A stretch of 64,000 bases of DNA from CAYRNY01 sp964425755 (GCA_964425755.1 CAYRNY010000002.1:248001-312000); one strand, 5' to 3'; positions 1-8,923 are shown, counted from the first letter of the stretch. Translations and numbers: made by a program. The notes: generated by a model from the sequence alone, not told the origin.

Positions 1-480
1 TTCGTCATAACTGGCGTGGGCGAAGAATGGCCGGTCTTCGGCTGGCCGGTCGAACAGCAGCGGGATCAGGACCGGCAAGTCCTCGACCAACGGCAGGTGC
101 TGGACCTGGTCGCGCGGCACCCATTCGAGCGTGCCTTCGTCAGAGTTGGTGAAATCGCGCGAGGTCGCTTCGGCGCTGAAGACGAAGACCATGATCCCGC
201 TGCGGTCGGCCCCGGCGTCGACGTGGATCACGCCGCGAAAACGCACGTCGGTGACAACAAGCCCGGTCTCTTCGTGCATTTCACGGATCGCGCTGGTCTG
301 CGGGTCTTCGTGGCGTTCGATGTGCCCGCCGACGCCGTTATAACGTCCCGGAAATACGCGCTTATGCGTGCCGCGTTTAAGCAACAAGATATCATCGCCC
401 TGCGTGATGAAACACAACGTGCGCGGAATCGTGATCCAGCGTCCGGCGATGGCGTCCGCGCCCTGTTCTTTGGCCCCCAT
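1..480 (-). CDS. Nudix hydrolase (partial, C-terminus off left edge)
   Basis: The reading frame runs leftward off the window, so 160 N-terminal residues are visible and no stop is seen. A complete Nudix box is present: GHIERHE at about residues 58-64, then REMHEETGL, fitting GX5EX7REUXEEXGU. This is the Mg2+-binding catalytic helix that hydrolyses nucleoside diphosphates linked to another moiety. The N-terminus (IPRTLCFITQGDDILLLKRG) resembles MutT/8-oxo-dGTPase-like proteins, but the substrate cannot be told from sequence. ATG at 480 is preceded by an AGGAG motif about 8 nt upstream and an extended -10 promoter. The overlapping rightward open frame is its antisense shadow. Confidence 0.9.
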   Translation of the reverse strand, partial: MGAKEQGADAIAGRWITIPRTLCFITQGDDILLLKRGTHKRVFPGRYNGVGGHIERHEDPQTSAIREMHEETGLVVTDVRFRGVIHVDAGADRSGIMVFVFSAEATSRDFTNSDEGTLEWVPRDQVQHLPLVEDLPVLIPLLFDRPAEDRPFFAHASYDE

Positions 481-514
481 GCGTTGCTCCTGCGCGTGTA
501 TGTAACCCGGACGC

Positions 515-523
515 ATTATAGCA
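515..523 (-). promoter_or_regulatory. Extended -10 promoter of the Nudix gene
   Basis: On the minus strand the sequence reads TGCTATAAT, a perfect TATAAT with an upstream TGn extension. It lies about 35 nt before the Nudix ATG. No good -35 hexamer is visible at 17 nt spacing. Confidence 0.6.
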
Positions 524-624
524 TATATACACCCTGGTTTTGGGGTTTGTCTAACGCGCCGGTCTTGTTGTATGCTTAGACCGATATGATCGTGCCTGGC
601 ACGGTCGCTCTCACAAGGAGAAAG

Positions 625-1152
625 ATGCATATGGACGATCTTTACAGCAAAATCGTCAGGGAACGAGGATCAACCGAGAAGCTGTTCGCGCGGATGCCCG
701 GTTTCCGCGGCTATATGGAGATGGGGGCGCGGCGCGAAGCCGACCGCATGATCCGCAAACATGTTGCCGGGAAATTGCAGGAACAGCTTAACCGCCTCCC
801 GCAGATTGAGAAGGCGCTGCTTGACGCGGGCGGGCTGAACTATATGAGCAAGACGCGCAGCATCAAAACCAAGTTTCAGACGTTTATCGACCGGATCGCG
901 ACGGATGCACCGGGCTATTCCGGCTTTTTCGAAGCGAACAAGGTAACCCAGGAAGACTTGCAGGTCGTTTATGCTTTCGATCTGGCGCTGCTGGATTACG
1001 TCGAGCGATTCAAGGCGCAGCTCGACGCGTTACAACAGGCGGTTGCCGCAGGTGAAGGCGTCGATGGCGCGATCAGTACATTCGATGCGCTAACCATCGA
1101 AGCGAACAAAGCTTACAGCTTGCGCGAAAGTGTGTTGCAGGATATCGAGTAG
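625..1152 (+). CDS. Helical protein of unknown function, partner of SPFH gene
   Basis: I do not recognise this 175-residue soluble protein. It is highly charged and predicted mainly alpha-helical, with stretches such as READRMIRKHVAGKLQEQL and VERFKAQLDALQQAV. It has no signal peptide, membrane segment or cysteine motif. AAGGAG at 615-620 serves either ATG 625 (4 nt spacing) or ATG 631 (10 nt spacing), so the start is ambiguous by two residues; the upstream ATG at 586 lacks a ribosome site. It ends 45 nt before the SPFH gene, so the two are probably co-transcribed. A role with the SPFH membrane-scaffold protein is inferred from position only. Confidence 0.75.
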   Translation: MHMDDLYSKIVRERGSTEKLFARMPGFRGYMEMGARREADRMIRKHVAGKLQEQLNRLPQIEKALLDAGGLNYMSKTRSIKTKFQTFIDRIATDAPGYSGFFEANKVTQEDLQVVYAFDLALLDYVERFKAQLDALQQAVAAGEGVDGAISTFDALTIEANKAYSLRESVLQDIE

Positions 1153-1197
1153 GCACGTTACGGTGCGTGGATGGCGGTCAGTTAAGGAGTGAAGCCG

Positions 1198-2283
1198 ATG
1201 CCGCGAATTATTGATGTTGTTGATCATGTCAACGTGATGGATGACGAACTGATTTACCGCGAACCCCAGCAGGGCGGCGGTGACTGGCGCATGGGATCGC
1301 AGGTGATCGTGCAGGAGAGCCAGGTCGCCGTATTTGTGCGGCAGGGGCAGGTGCTCGACGCGTTGGGGCCCGGGACGCACACGCTCAGCACGATGAACCT
1401 CCCGCTTTTGTCAAGCATGGTCGGGCTGGTGACCGGCGGGCGGAATCCATTTACAGCGGACGTGTATTTCGTGAACCTGAAAGACATGCCACAGGTGCCC
1501 TGGGGGACAAATCCACCGATTGTGCTGGAAACGCCGGGCCGGGGTGTCGGGGTGGTGCTGCTGATCACACATGGCGTGATCGACATTGGGATTGAGGACC
1601 CGGTACGCTTCCTGAAACAGTACGGGGTGGGGAAGCCGATCACGCGGCTGGGCGACGTGCGCGACCGCATCCAGTCGATGCTGCTGGGCGAGCTGGCGGC
1701 GTTACTGTCATCGTCGGGCGCGCAAAGTATTATGGACGCCAACCGCCTGTTACAGGACCTGGAAGGCGCAGCACTGGCACGGCTGAACGAACAGTTCGCC
1801 GCGATCGGCATGCGCATTAAAGCGTTTGAGGCCAAGCCGTTCACGGCGAAAGACGTCACCACGGACGAACTGCGCAATTACGTAGACTTTGAGACGTGGG
1901 AACGCATCCGCCGGCTGGAAGTCGCCGACGCTGCCGCCAGCAACGAAGGGCTGGGTGGCGGGTTGGCCGGGGCCGGTGTGGGCCTGGGGGTCGGCCAGCA
2001 GGTCGGCGCGGCGTTGAATCCCGAACAGGCGGCGCTGGAACGCCAGCAGCAGATGATGATGATGCAGATGATGCAGCAGATGATGCAGCAGGGCCAGCAA
2101 CCACAGCAAGATGCCCCTCCACAGCAGCAAGAGGCCGCCGTCCCGCAAACGGCAGATGAGATCCGCGCGTACCTGGATCAGCTTGATGCCAGGTTGATGA
2201 GCGGCGATCTGTCCGAGAAGCTATACGAGCGGTTATATGCCAAGTGGGAAGCGCGTCTGAACGAGCTTGAAGGCGGGGAATAG
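1198..2283 (+). CDS. SPFH/Band 7 domain protein with Met/Gln-rich tail
   Basis: This 361-residue protein has an SPFH (stomatin/prohibitin/flotillin/HflK)-like core over residues 20-250, of the soluble virion-core-like type that lacks an N-terminal membrane helix. Residues 282-310 form a low-complexity Met/Gln run. The C-terminal 35 residues (DEIRAYLDQLDARLMSGDLS) look like a SHOCT-type oligomerisation helix. Such proteins assemble ring scaffolds at membranes and are often stress-linked. AAGGAG at 1184-1189 gives 8 nt spacing to ATG 1198, so the in-frame GTG at 1189 is rejected. A strong terminator follows directly. Confidence 0.85.
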   Translation: MPRIIDVVDHVNVMDDELIYREPQQGGGDWRMGSQVIVQESQVAVFVRQGQVLDALGPGTHTLSTMNLPLLSSMVGLVTGGRNPFTADVYFVNLKDMPQVPWGTNPPIVLETPGRGVGVVLLITHGVIDIGIEDPVRFLKQYGVGKPITRLGDVRDRIQSMLLGELAALLSSSGAQSIMDANRLLQDLEGAALARLNEQFAAIGMRIKAFEAKPFTAKDVTTDELRNYVDFETWERIRRLEVADAAASNEGLGGGLAGAGVGLGVGQQVGAALNPEQAALERQQQMMMMQMMQQMMQQGQQPQQDAPPQQQEAAVPQTADEIRAYLDQLDARLMSGDLSEKLYERLYAKWEARLNELEGGE

Positions 2284-2313
2284 CGCCCTCCACGCACACT
2301 TCATAGACGCCAG

Positions 2314-2346
2314 CGTCCCCCTTGCTCTGTGCGGGGGACGTTTTTT
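2314..2346 (+). terminator. Rho-independent terminator after SPFH gene
   Basis: CGTCCCCC pairs with GGGGGACG around a roughly 11 nt loop and is followed by TTTTTT. The T-tract overlaps the TAA stop codon of the convergent glycosyltransferase gene. Confidence 0.85.
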
Positions 2347-4237
2347 ATTGCATGGGAAATTGCAACGTCGCAAGTGTGAAGCTGTCGCCGATCGCGTTGC
2401 CCATTTTGTCGTAAACCGGCAGGCGCGTATTGCTGTCGGGATCGTAGAAGCCAACCTGCAGCACGTAGTCGCCTGGGGCGGGCACGAGTGATGGGTCTTC
2501 GAGCAGGTGGTACGGGTCGCGGATCAAATCACCGGTGGGCCAGTTTAACGTGCTGGCAAAACCGTGTTGCGGGCGGTGATCATCCTGGTCCCATAGCGGG
2601 TTGCTGTCCGGCTTTGGCGGGCCAATGAGGTGGACGAAGACTTTGTAGTCGACGGACGTTTGGCGCACAGGCTCCCAGTACAGCAGGACGGTGAGCGCAC
2701 GGGTGGCGGGATCAGGGCCCTGGATGGTGTAGCCGCGCAGGATGGCGACTGCGCCCGGGTCGGGGCCGCCGAACGCGACCGCGGTCGTGTGTTGCGGCTC
2801 GCCGGGGGCGGGTTCCCAGGCACGGTATTGCATCACGCCGAACCCGGCGACGGTGTGAAAGCTCACCCGCTGCATGTGATCATCGAGATACGCTTCTGCT
2901 TCCGGATCGCGGCCCACTAGCCAGATCGTACGGTAATAGTTGACCTGGGGCCGGAGCTGCGCGACTGCGCTGGCGAGCGGCTGCAGACTGATCTCGTCAG
3001 CACTCCCCTGGTAGTAGTAACCGAAAGCAGGATCGGGCAGGTGCTGTACGATCAGGTCACCCGGCTGGGCACGTGTTTCGAGATACGCCGCCAGCGTGGG
3101 CCAGTCGGGCGCTTTGGGCGGGTCCGGATTGTAGAGGCCGGGCAGGGCGGCGAGGGCGACCAGCGGCACGATGATCACCAGCAGCGGGGCGGCGAAGCGT
3201 AGGCCCTGCGCGGTCAATGCGGGGCGCTGCGGAAGAACCAGCGCGCGGGCAGTCAGCAGGACGGTGGCCGGGACGAGCGCGATCAGGTAACGCGGGTGGA
3301 ACACGCTCATGCGCGTGGCGGCGGCCAGCAGCAGCACCGGGGGCAGCAGCAGCCACGCCGCGATCCACAGCGCGAATAAGGGCGCGTGCCGCGACGTGCC
3401 GGGCACCGTGTTCCACAGCGCCAGCGCGACCAGCACCAGCCAGCCCAGCGAAAGCAATACGTCCCAGGGCGCGCCAGCCGTCTCGCCGGTCAGCAGCGTC
3501 GGCACAATCCAGGAGAGTATGCGCGCCGGGTCGGCGTCTTCGGTGGCCCCTTCATAGCCGCTTTGCGACAGGAAGTACGCCTGTCCCAGCCAGGGCAGCA
3601 ACAGGATCAGCAGCACGCTCCACGCGAAGAAGGCGCGCTCCTTGATGGGGCGGTGCGTGCGGTGCACGAACAGATAAACCACCTGCAGCGGAAACAGGAA
3701 AAGCTCCAGGAAAAAGCTGTAGAAAGCGGCAGTTTGCGCCAGCACATAAGCGGCCCAGGTGCGCGGGCGGTTCGTGCGCGTGGCACGCAGGAACAACGCC
3801 AGTGCCAGCGGACTCAGGCCGGACCACAGCGCGTAATTGCGCACATCCCGCGCGTGCCAGATCAGGAACGGGTGCACTGCCCACAGCGCCGCCGCCAGCA
3901 GCGCGACGCGATCATCGGCGAACAGTTGCCGTCCGAGCGCGTAGACCGCCGCGATGCCGATCAAGTTGCCCAGAAGCGGCAAATAGCGCATCGCAAATTC
4001 GCTGCTTCCGGCGGCTTGCTTCCAGGCGTGAAAAGCGAAAAACGTGCCGAGCGGGTGCGGTTCTTCGCCCGCCAGCTCGCTGATCACAGACACCGGGTCA
4101 GCGGCCCAATAGCGCACCGCGTAGGCTTCGTCGCCACGCAAGGGGACGCTGTCCAGACGGTAGAGCCGCAGCCCAAACGCCAGCGCGATCAGCCCGGCGA
4201 GCAGCCACAGACGGGGATAAAGACGCTGCCGGTTCAT
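2345..4237 (-). CDS. ArnT/PMT-family membrane glycosyltransferase
   Basis: A 630-residue polytopic membrane protein with about 10-12 hydrophobic segments in the first 380 residues. The first extracytoplasmic loop carries RLDSVPLRGDEAYAVRYW, with the Asp/Glu pair typical of the GT39/GT83 dolichyl-phosphate-mannose or ArnT superfamily. These enzymes transfer sugars from polyprenyl-phosphate donors on the outer face of the membrane. A soluble beta-rich C-terminal domain (about 440-630) contains YWEPVRQTSVDYKVFVHL, as in many Chloroflexota versions. It lies 10 nt downstream of the NERD/GIY-YIG gene, so it is probably its operon partner. The acceptor is unknown. Confidence 0.85.
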   Translation of the reverse strand: MNRQRLYPRLWLLAGLIALAFGLRLYRLDSVPLRGDEAYAVRYWAADPVSVISELAGEEPHPLGTFFAFHAWKQAAGSSEFAMRYLPLLGNLIGIAAVYALGRQLFADDRVALLAAALWAVHPFLIWHARDVRNYALWSGLSPLALALFLRATRTNRPRTWAAYVLAQTAAFYSFFLELFLFPLQVVYLFVHRTHRPIKERAFFAWSVLLILLLPWLGQAYFLSQSGYEGATEDADPARILSWIVPTLLTGETAGAPWDVLLSLGWLVLVALALWNTVPGTSRHAPLFALWIAAWLLLPPVLLLAAATRMSVFHPRYLIALVPATVLLTARALVLPQRPALTAQGLRFAAPLLVIIVPLVALAALPGLYNPDPPKAPDWPTLAAYLETRAQPGDLIVQHLPDPAFGYYYQGSADEISLQPLASAVAQLRPQVNYYRTIWLVGRDPEAEAYLDDHMQRVSFHTVAGFGVMQYRAWEPAPGEPQHTTAVAFGGPDPGAVAILRGYTIQGPDPATRALTVLLYWEPVRQTSVDYKVFVHLIGPPKPDSNPLWDQDDHRPQHGFASTLNWPTGDLIRDPYHLLEDPSLVPAPGDYVLQVGFYDPDSNTRLPVYDKMGNAIGDSFTLATLQFPMQ

Positions 4238-4247
4238 AGGCGCGCCG

Positions 4248-5336
4248 TCAGTCCCGGTCGCCCTGCATATCTTTGAGTGACGAGACGTCTTTCTTGCTCA
4301 ACCCGTACCAGTGCTCTTTCTGGCGCTTGCGGCTGTATTTGTCGCGCAGGCGCCGCACGACCTTGTCGGGCGCGCTATGTGTGAAGCTGTGGATCACGTT
4401 GATCGGGTCCTGCACTTCGTCCGCGAGTCCGAGTTCGGCGATGCGTTCGTCCGGCGTGGTCGCGGTCGCCCCGATGTAGAATAGCTGCCCAGCCTGCGCG
4501 ATGAAGACTGTCCCGGTAGCTTCGGCGGTTTCTTCATCGGCTGCGGCCTCGATTTCCTCTTCCTCGGTATCGTCCTCTTCATCAGCCTGGCCCAACATTT
4601 CGGCGATTTCCTGGCGCGTGAGCAAACCGTACATCTTGTCGATCTTGTCCAGGTCTTCCTCGGTAAGCGTCTTGTGCGCTTCAGCCGAGCGATCGCGCAG
4701 GTAGCCGCGCAGGGATGGTTTTTTCTTGGGGTCGGCGTACAGCACCGGGAACACCGGATCTTCGGCTTCGAACGAGGCGTTCGGCGCGATCAGTACGACC
4801 AGCGGCTGCACCTCGACCCCGCTATGCGGGGCGATCTTGTCCACGAGACGTTGGACTTGCTGCGCCTGGAAGGACGCGTCGGCGAACGGGTTACCGACGA
4901 GGTCCTGGCGCAAGTAGCCCATCAGCTTACGGCTGAGGCCCTCCTGACCGCGCCATCGTTTGCCTTCGATGGTGAAGTCACCTTCCTGCCAGATGGTCGT
5001 GATCGTGAATACCCCTTCCGGGCCGATCAGAACATGCGGGGCGGGTAGAAGGTAGTGGAAGATGGTGTATTTTTTACCAAGCCCTTTGAGCGCATCTGCC
5101 AGCACATCCTTCGGGCGCGGCTCGCGAATCCAGTTGTTTGCCATGCGCACTGAGCTGAGCGTCAACAGCATCAGGACCGGTAGGATGAAACAGCTAATCT
5201 GGCTGGTAGTGCTGGTGGCGTCGGCGGTCCAGGTATAGAAAAAGCCGATGCCCATGCCGGCCAGACTGATGAAGAACAAAATATGCGAAAGCTGCCGGTT
5301 GCGCTTTATTTGCGCTTCATTGACCACAACGCGCAT
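4248..5336 (-). CDS. Membrane NERD-like / T5orf172 GIY-YIG fusion protein
   Basis: A 362-residue protein. Two membrane segments lie near residues 15-35 and 45-65. A central region (about 85-200) has the layout of NERD nuclease-related domains (HVLIGPEGVFTI, then GKRWRGQEG), but the usual Glu-x-Lys catalytic strand is not evident, so this part may be inactive. An acidic linker (EEDDTEEEEIEAAADEE) leads to a C-terminal T5orf172/MUG113 GIY-YIG module (about 272-355) with LFYIGATATTPDERIAEL and a terminal KEHWYGLS. The start is ATG 5336, preceded by AAAGG; the upstream GTG at 5378 lacks a ribosome site. Function is unknown; membrane-associated nucleic-acid binding or cleavage is inferred. Confidence 0.75.
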   Translation of the reverse strand: MRVVVNEAQIKRNRQLSHILFFISLAGMGIGFFYTWTADATSTTSQISCFILPVLMLLTLSSVRMANNWIREPRPKDVLADALKGLGKKYTIFHYLLPAPHVLIGPEGVFTITTIWQEGDFTIEGKRWRGQEGLSRKLMGYLRQDLVGNPFADASFQAQQVQRLVDKIAPHSGVEVQPLVVLIAPNASFEAEDPVFPVLYADPKKKPSLRGYLRDRSAEAHKTLTEEDLDKIDKMYGLLTRQEIAEMLGQADEEDDTEEEEIEAAADEETAEATGTVFIAQAGQLFYIGATATTPDERIAELGLADEVQDPINVIHSFTHSAPDKVVRRLRDKYSRKRQKEHWYGLSKKDVSSLKDMQGDRD

Positions 5337-5500
5337 AGTTTCGGGGCCTTTCTGTTGCTGCGAGTTCAGGGTATTCACGGTAGAGTCTTACCGGGTGAAT
5401 GTTAACACAAAAAACGCACATCATGCAGGCGCAATCATAAAAACGTCAGGTTGGTGTGGGCCAGTGGGCGGTGATCGATGCTGGTCAGGCGGTGATGTCC

Positions 5501-5509
5501 TGGTATAAT
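5501..5509 (+). promoter_or_regulatory. Extended -10 promoter upstream of LysM gene
   Basis: TGGTATAAT carries a perfect -10 and a TGn extension. It lies about 100 nt before the ATG at 5610. No convincing -35 hexamer is present. Confidence 0.5.
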
Positions 5510-5609
5510 TCGCGTCGCGAAGAGCCTGCTGTACAATCTCATGCAGCGGGGCGGCATATGGTGCTGCGCGTGTCAATGAACGTACAGACAGTGAGTAGAC
5601 AGATAGCGT

Positions 5610-7121
5610 ATGAGTGAATCAGTTCCGCGCGAGGGACGACCGGTCCAGGAATGCCCGATCTGCGGCGCGAAGCAGCCATTGAGCGCGCGCACGTGTTCGA
5701 TCTGTGGGGCAGTACTGCCCGGCGAGCGTGTGCCGGTTGTCCCGGTGGCGGCACGTCCGGACGATGCGGCATCCGGTGACCGCCCACGTTACGATCCGGC
5801 GCTGGGCGATGATGACCTGTATGCCGGCGATCTCGGGGGGCGTATGTGGCGTTTGCTGCTGTTAGGGGGCGTGTTGCTGGCGTTGGTCATTGGGCTGGGG
5901 GCAGGGGTCGTGATCGGGCAACTGAGCGGTGACAGTGCTCCGGGCTCCGGTGGGGGAGATGCGCAGGTAGAAGACCTCACGGCACCTGCCGACGGGACCC
6001 CGCCGTCCCAACTGACGCCCCAGGAAGGTACAGCGACCACACGAACGCCCCCGCCGACGGCGACCCCGCGCGCGCCAAGTGATGTGCTCACCAAGACGGC
6101 TGAGTCCTTCCGCGCTTTGCCGACGGTCACGCCGCTGCCACCGTCTGAGACGCCTACGCCCACACCTGGCCCATGTTACCAGACCGCTGCAGAGGGTGAC
6201 ACCGTGATCAGCATGGCGATACGTTGCGGACACCGGGGAATGGACGTGGTCGACTTGATCCTTGAGATCAACGACATGAAAAGCCCAGAGGAACTCCAGC
6301 TTGGGCAGACGCTTGAGATTCCCTGGCCCACACCGACACCCGGCCCGCCGACCGATGTGCCGGACGATGCCACCCCCGGCGACAGCGCCGCGATCACGGG
6401 GGCGGTGGATGTGACCGTCGCCGAAAGTGGCGAAGCCGCGCCACCTGAGGCAACGCGGGAAGCACGGGTGAACGAGTTCGGAACGCCTGACGCGCTGGCA
6501 TATTACCAAGATCTCGAGCCGACGCTGCGCCCGGGGCTGGCGTGGCATACCGTCTTGGCGGGGGAGACGATCATGGGGATCGCCTACCTGTACGACACCT
6601 CGGTTGAGACGTTGTCGCAGATCAACCCGGAGATTCCATTTCGCCAGTGTGATTACGGGTTGCAGTACGGCGGGCCGAACTGCTCGGTCTTGCTGATCGA
6701 AGGGCAACGGATTCGCGTACCGGTGCCGATCCCGACGCCAACAGCGACCCCAACACCGGACGGCACGCTCACACCAACGCCATCACCCACGCCGACCTAT
6801 AACGCGCCGTATTCGCTCAAGCCGGAAGATGGCGCGCAGTTCATGGCTGACGAGATCGTCACGTTGCGTTGGGGCGGTACCGGCAGGCTGGGAGAACGCG
6901 AGCGTTACGCGGTCCGCGTGCGCGATCTGGAGGGCTACGAAACGCACATCGCCCTGGTGGGCGAGACAACGTTCAAACTGCCGGGTGGCTGGCAACCGAA
7001 CGACGGGCGGCGGCATACGTTTGAATGGACGGTTTCCGTCGTGGTCGTGGATGATGATTTGAACATCGTGAGCGAAAATCACCAGACCGAGCCGCGCCAG
7101 TTTACATGGGCAAGCCGGTAA
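5610..7121 (+). CDS. Zinc-ribbon, membrane-anchored double-LysM protein
   Basis: A 503-residue protein with four visible parts. A cytoplasmic zinc ribbon (CPICGA and CSICGA, residues 13-32) is followed by one membrane helix at about 79-103. An extracellular Thr/Pro-rich linker then leads to two LysM modules (about 189-243 and 311-372) separated by more Thr-Pro repeats. The C-terminus (about 390-503) is beta-rich and Ig-like, ending in PRQFTW. LysM modules bind N-acetylglucosamine polymers such as peptidoglycan. The second module has an inserted Cys pair. The next gene is a paralogue that shares the LysM-linker-Ig arrangement. A cell-wall binding surface role is inferred. Confidence 0.85.
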   Translation: MSESVPREGRPVQECPICGAKQPLSARTCSICGAVLPGERVPVVPVAARPDDAASGDRPRYDPALGDDDLYAGDLGGRMWRLLLLGGVLLALVIGLGAGVVIGQLSGDSAPGSGGGDAQVEDLTAPADGTPPSQLTPQEGTATTRTPPPTATPRAPSDVLTKTAESFRALPTVTPLPPSETPTPTPGPCYQTAAEGDTVISMAIRCGHRGMDVVDLILEINDMKSPEELQLGQTLEIPWPTPTPGPPTDVPDDATPGDSAAITGAVDVTVAESGEAAPPEATREARVNEFGTPDALAYYQDLEPTLRPGLAWHTVLAGETIMGIAYLYDTSVETLSQINPEIPFRQCDYGLQYGGPNCSVLLIEGQRIRVPVPIPTPTATPTPDGTLTPTPSPTPTYNAPYSLKPEDGAQFMADEIVTLRWGGTGRLGERERYAVRVRDLEGYETHIALVGETTFKLPGGWQPNDGRRHTFEWTVSVVVVDDDLNIVSENHQTEPRQFTWASR

Positions 7122-7184
7122 TTCCGGTACAGGTTGTTTAGCGGCGGGCGGGGGCGTAGTAGTGCGTAAGGAAAGGGATTTGTG

Positions 7185-8240
7185 ATGGTAATGGTTCGAC
7201 GTTTGGGTTTGATAGTTGTGCTGGTTGTTTTGATCCTGTTGGTGGCTGTATACGCCGGGCAGGTCGCGCAGAGTGCGCCGCGGGATACCGCTACGCCGGC
7301 GAAGGTCGCGCAAGCTCCGACGCTGCCGCCGACGATCACGCCGTCGTTTACCCCGCCGGAGCCACCGGCGACGCCAACCCCAACCGCGACGGTGACTCCT
7401 GGCCCGCACGAGTACGTGGTACGTGCCGGTGACAGTTGCTGGCTGATCGCCGCGAATTATGGTTTGAGCGCGGACGCGATCAGCGCGATTGAGGCCCTCA
7501 ACGGCGCGGGCAAGTGTTCTGCGCTGCGTGAGGGGGAGACGATCCTTGTGCCACGCCCGACCGCCACGCCGACCCCACAGGGCGCAGACCTGACACAAAC
7601 GGTTGTGGCGACAGCCGCCCCGCCCCAGATCACGCTGGACACAGGACCGAGCTTCGCGATTGACCGCTACGAAATCCAGACGGGTGATACGTTGAGCAGA
7701 ATCGCGATCATTCACGATAGCTCTCTGCAGCAGATTTGTGAGCTTAACCCGTTGCCGGACGGCATCGATTGCTCGGCCTGCCAGTGGGAGTCGCCGAACT
7801 GCTGTTGCATGCGCCCGATCGTGCTCAGTGCGGGGCAGGAAATCAACGTCCCTGCACCGACGCCGACACCGACGCTCACGCCAACGTTCACCGGCGATGA
7901 GACGCCGACCGCGACCCCCACGCACCGCGCGCCGGAGCCGACATTTCCCTTGCCCGGGGCGACGGTGTCCGGTTCCGTGCGGCTGACGTGGCTGTCAACA
8001 GGCGTGCTGTCCGATGATGAGCATTATCTTGTGACGGTACGCGACACTGATACGGGAGCGATCTTCAACGTCGCCACGCGCAAGCTGTCGCTGGATATCC
8101 CGCCCGACTTCTTACCCAATGATGGGCAGACACACACCTTTGAGTGGCAGGTCGGCATCGTGAGACTGGGTAGTGATGGGCTGTTCTACCCGCTTGGGGA
8201 AGTGATCCAGCCGCGACCGTTCTCCTGGACCGGCTGGTGA
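7185..8240 (+). CDS. Membrane-anchored double-LysM protein (paralogue)
   Basis: A 351-residue protein with an N-terminal signal-anchor helix (LGLIVVLVVLILLVAVY) and a Thr/Pro linker. LysM modules lie at about 75-122 and 160-222; the second holds a cysteine cluster with CSACQWESPNCCC. A second Thr-Pro linker leads to a C-terminal Ig-like domain (about 247-351) that ends PRPFSWTGW, closely parallel to the preceding gene. The zinc ribbon of the neighbour is absent. GAAAGGG lies 7 nt before ATG 7185. The two genes look like a tandem duplication with divergence, and probably form one transcript. Confidence 0.85.
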   Translation: MVMVRRLGLIVVLVVLILLVAVYAGQVAQSAPRDTATPAKVAQAPTLPPTITPSFTPPEPPATPTPTATVTPGPHEYVVRAGDSCWLIAANYGLSADAISAIEALNGAGKCSALREGETILVPRPTATPTPQGADLTQTVVATAAPPQITLDTGPSFAIDRYEIQTGDTLSRIAIIHDSSLQQICELNPLPDGIDCSACQWESPNCCCMRPIVLSAGQEINVPAPTPTPTLTPTFTGDETPTATPTHRAPEPTFPLPGATVSGSVRLTWLSTGVLSDDEHYLVTVRDTDTGAIFNVATRKLSLDIPPDFLPNDGQTHTFEWQVGIVRLGSDGLFYPLGEVIQPRPFSWTGW

Positions 8241-8248
8241 GCACGGGC

Positions 8249-8275
8249 GCAGCGGCAGGAATGGGAAACCGCTGC
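8249..8275 (+). repeat. Inverted repeat after LysM genes
   Basis: GCAGCGG pairs with CCGCTGC around a 13 nt loop, just past the LysM stop. It has no T-tract, so it is only a possible terminator or RNA-stabilising hairpin. Confidence 0.35.
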
Positions 8276-8371
8276 CACCGCCCAGGCCAACAGGGCCTGC
8301 ACCAAACGACCGCTCCGCCGGCAGCCAGCGTGTCGGGATGACGGGTACGGGTTTCGGCGTGGTGCGAGTTG

Positions 8372-8746
8372 CTACGGTCCGGCTTCGGCGGTGGCGGTGG
8401 CGCTTAGCAGCTCGTCGTCAAGCACGCTGGTGAGCTTAACATTGACGGTCTTGCCCTGTTCCAGCGCTGTTGTGACGCGTTTGCTGTCGCATTGAAGACT
8501 GCCGGGCATGCGCGGGTAGGTGACTTCGTAGCGGTACTCGACCAACGGGTCAAGCGTCACTTCGTGTGTTTCGCCTTCTTCGATGGTGAATTCTTCGACA
8601 TTGCCGGTCTCGATGTTAGTCAGTGTGATCGTGGCCGGTCCACATTCGGTTTCGTTGGTAAAACGCAGCGCGGTTTTGCTTGAGCAGGCGCTCAGCACGG
8701 CGGTCAGCAGTGGCAGGATCGCGAGCGTAAGGGCTAGCCGCTTCAT
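8372..8746 (-). CDS. Small lipoprotein of unknown function
   Basis: This 124-residue protein begins MKRLALTLAILPLLTAVLSACSS. It has a basic n-region, a hydrophobic core and a lipobox LSAC with the lipidated Cys at residue 21. The mature part is beta-rich with two further Cys (ETECGPATI and SLQCDSKRV) that could form a disulfide. It has no catalytic motif that I recognise. It is transcribed toward the LysM pair, so it is a separate unit. An extracytoplasmic membrane-anchored location is well supported; the function is not. Confidence 0.75.
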   Translation of the reverse strand: MKRLALTLAILPLLTAVLSACSSKTALRFTNETECGPATITLTNIETGNVEEFTIEEGETHEVTLDPLVEYRYEVTYPRMPGSLQCDSKRVTTALEQGKTVNVKLTSVLDDELLSATATAEAGP

Positions 8747-8923
8747 GGATGGTTTTCTCCCTGGGGTAGGTTCCAGTAGACTTTCCGAATGCGGAATTAT
8801 AAAGACGTTGGGGGCTTGTTACAAGGTCTTGCTGGCATGCCGGGCCTGGATGGTACACTTTACGCGCGACACCTGTGAAGATGTGCCGTGGTAGCTGTAC
8901 GGTTGAGAGAGGTGAAGATTGCG

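Noticed and set aside
16..579. A rightward open frame over the Nudix gene
   Set aside because: The complementary strand encodes a perfect Nudix box with promoter and ribosome site; this frame is its shadow.
2041..2130. Met/Gln-rich low-complexity repeat as a sequencing artefact
   Set aside because: The frame stays open through it and continues to a sensible SHOCT-like end.
5610..8240. Repeated ACNCCNACN DNA as a CRISPR or tandem repeat array
   Set aside because: It is simply coding sequence for Thr-Pro linkers, with irregular spacing and no spacers.
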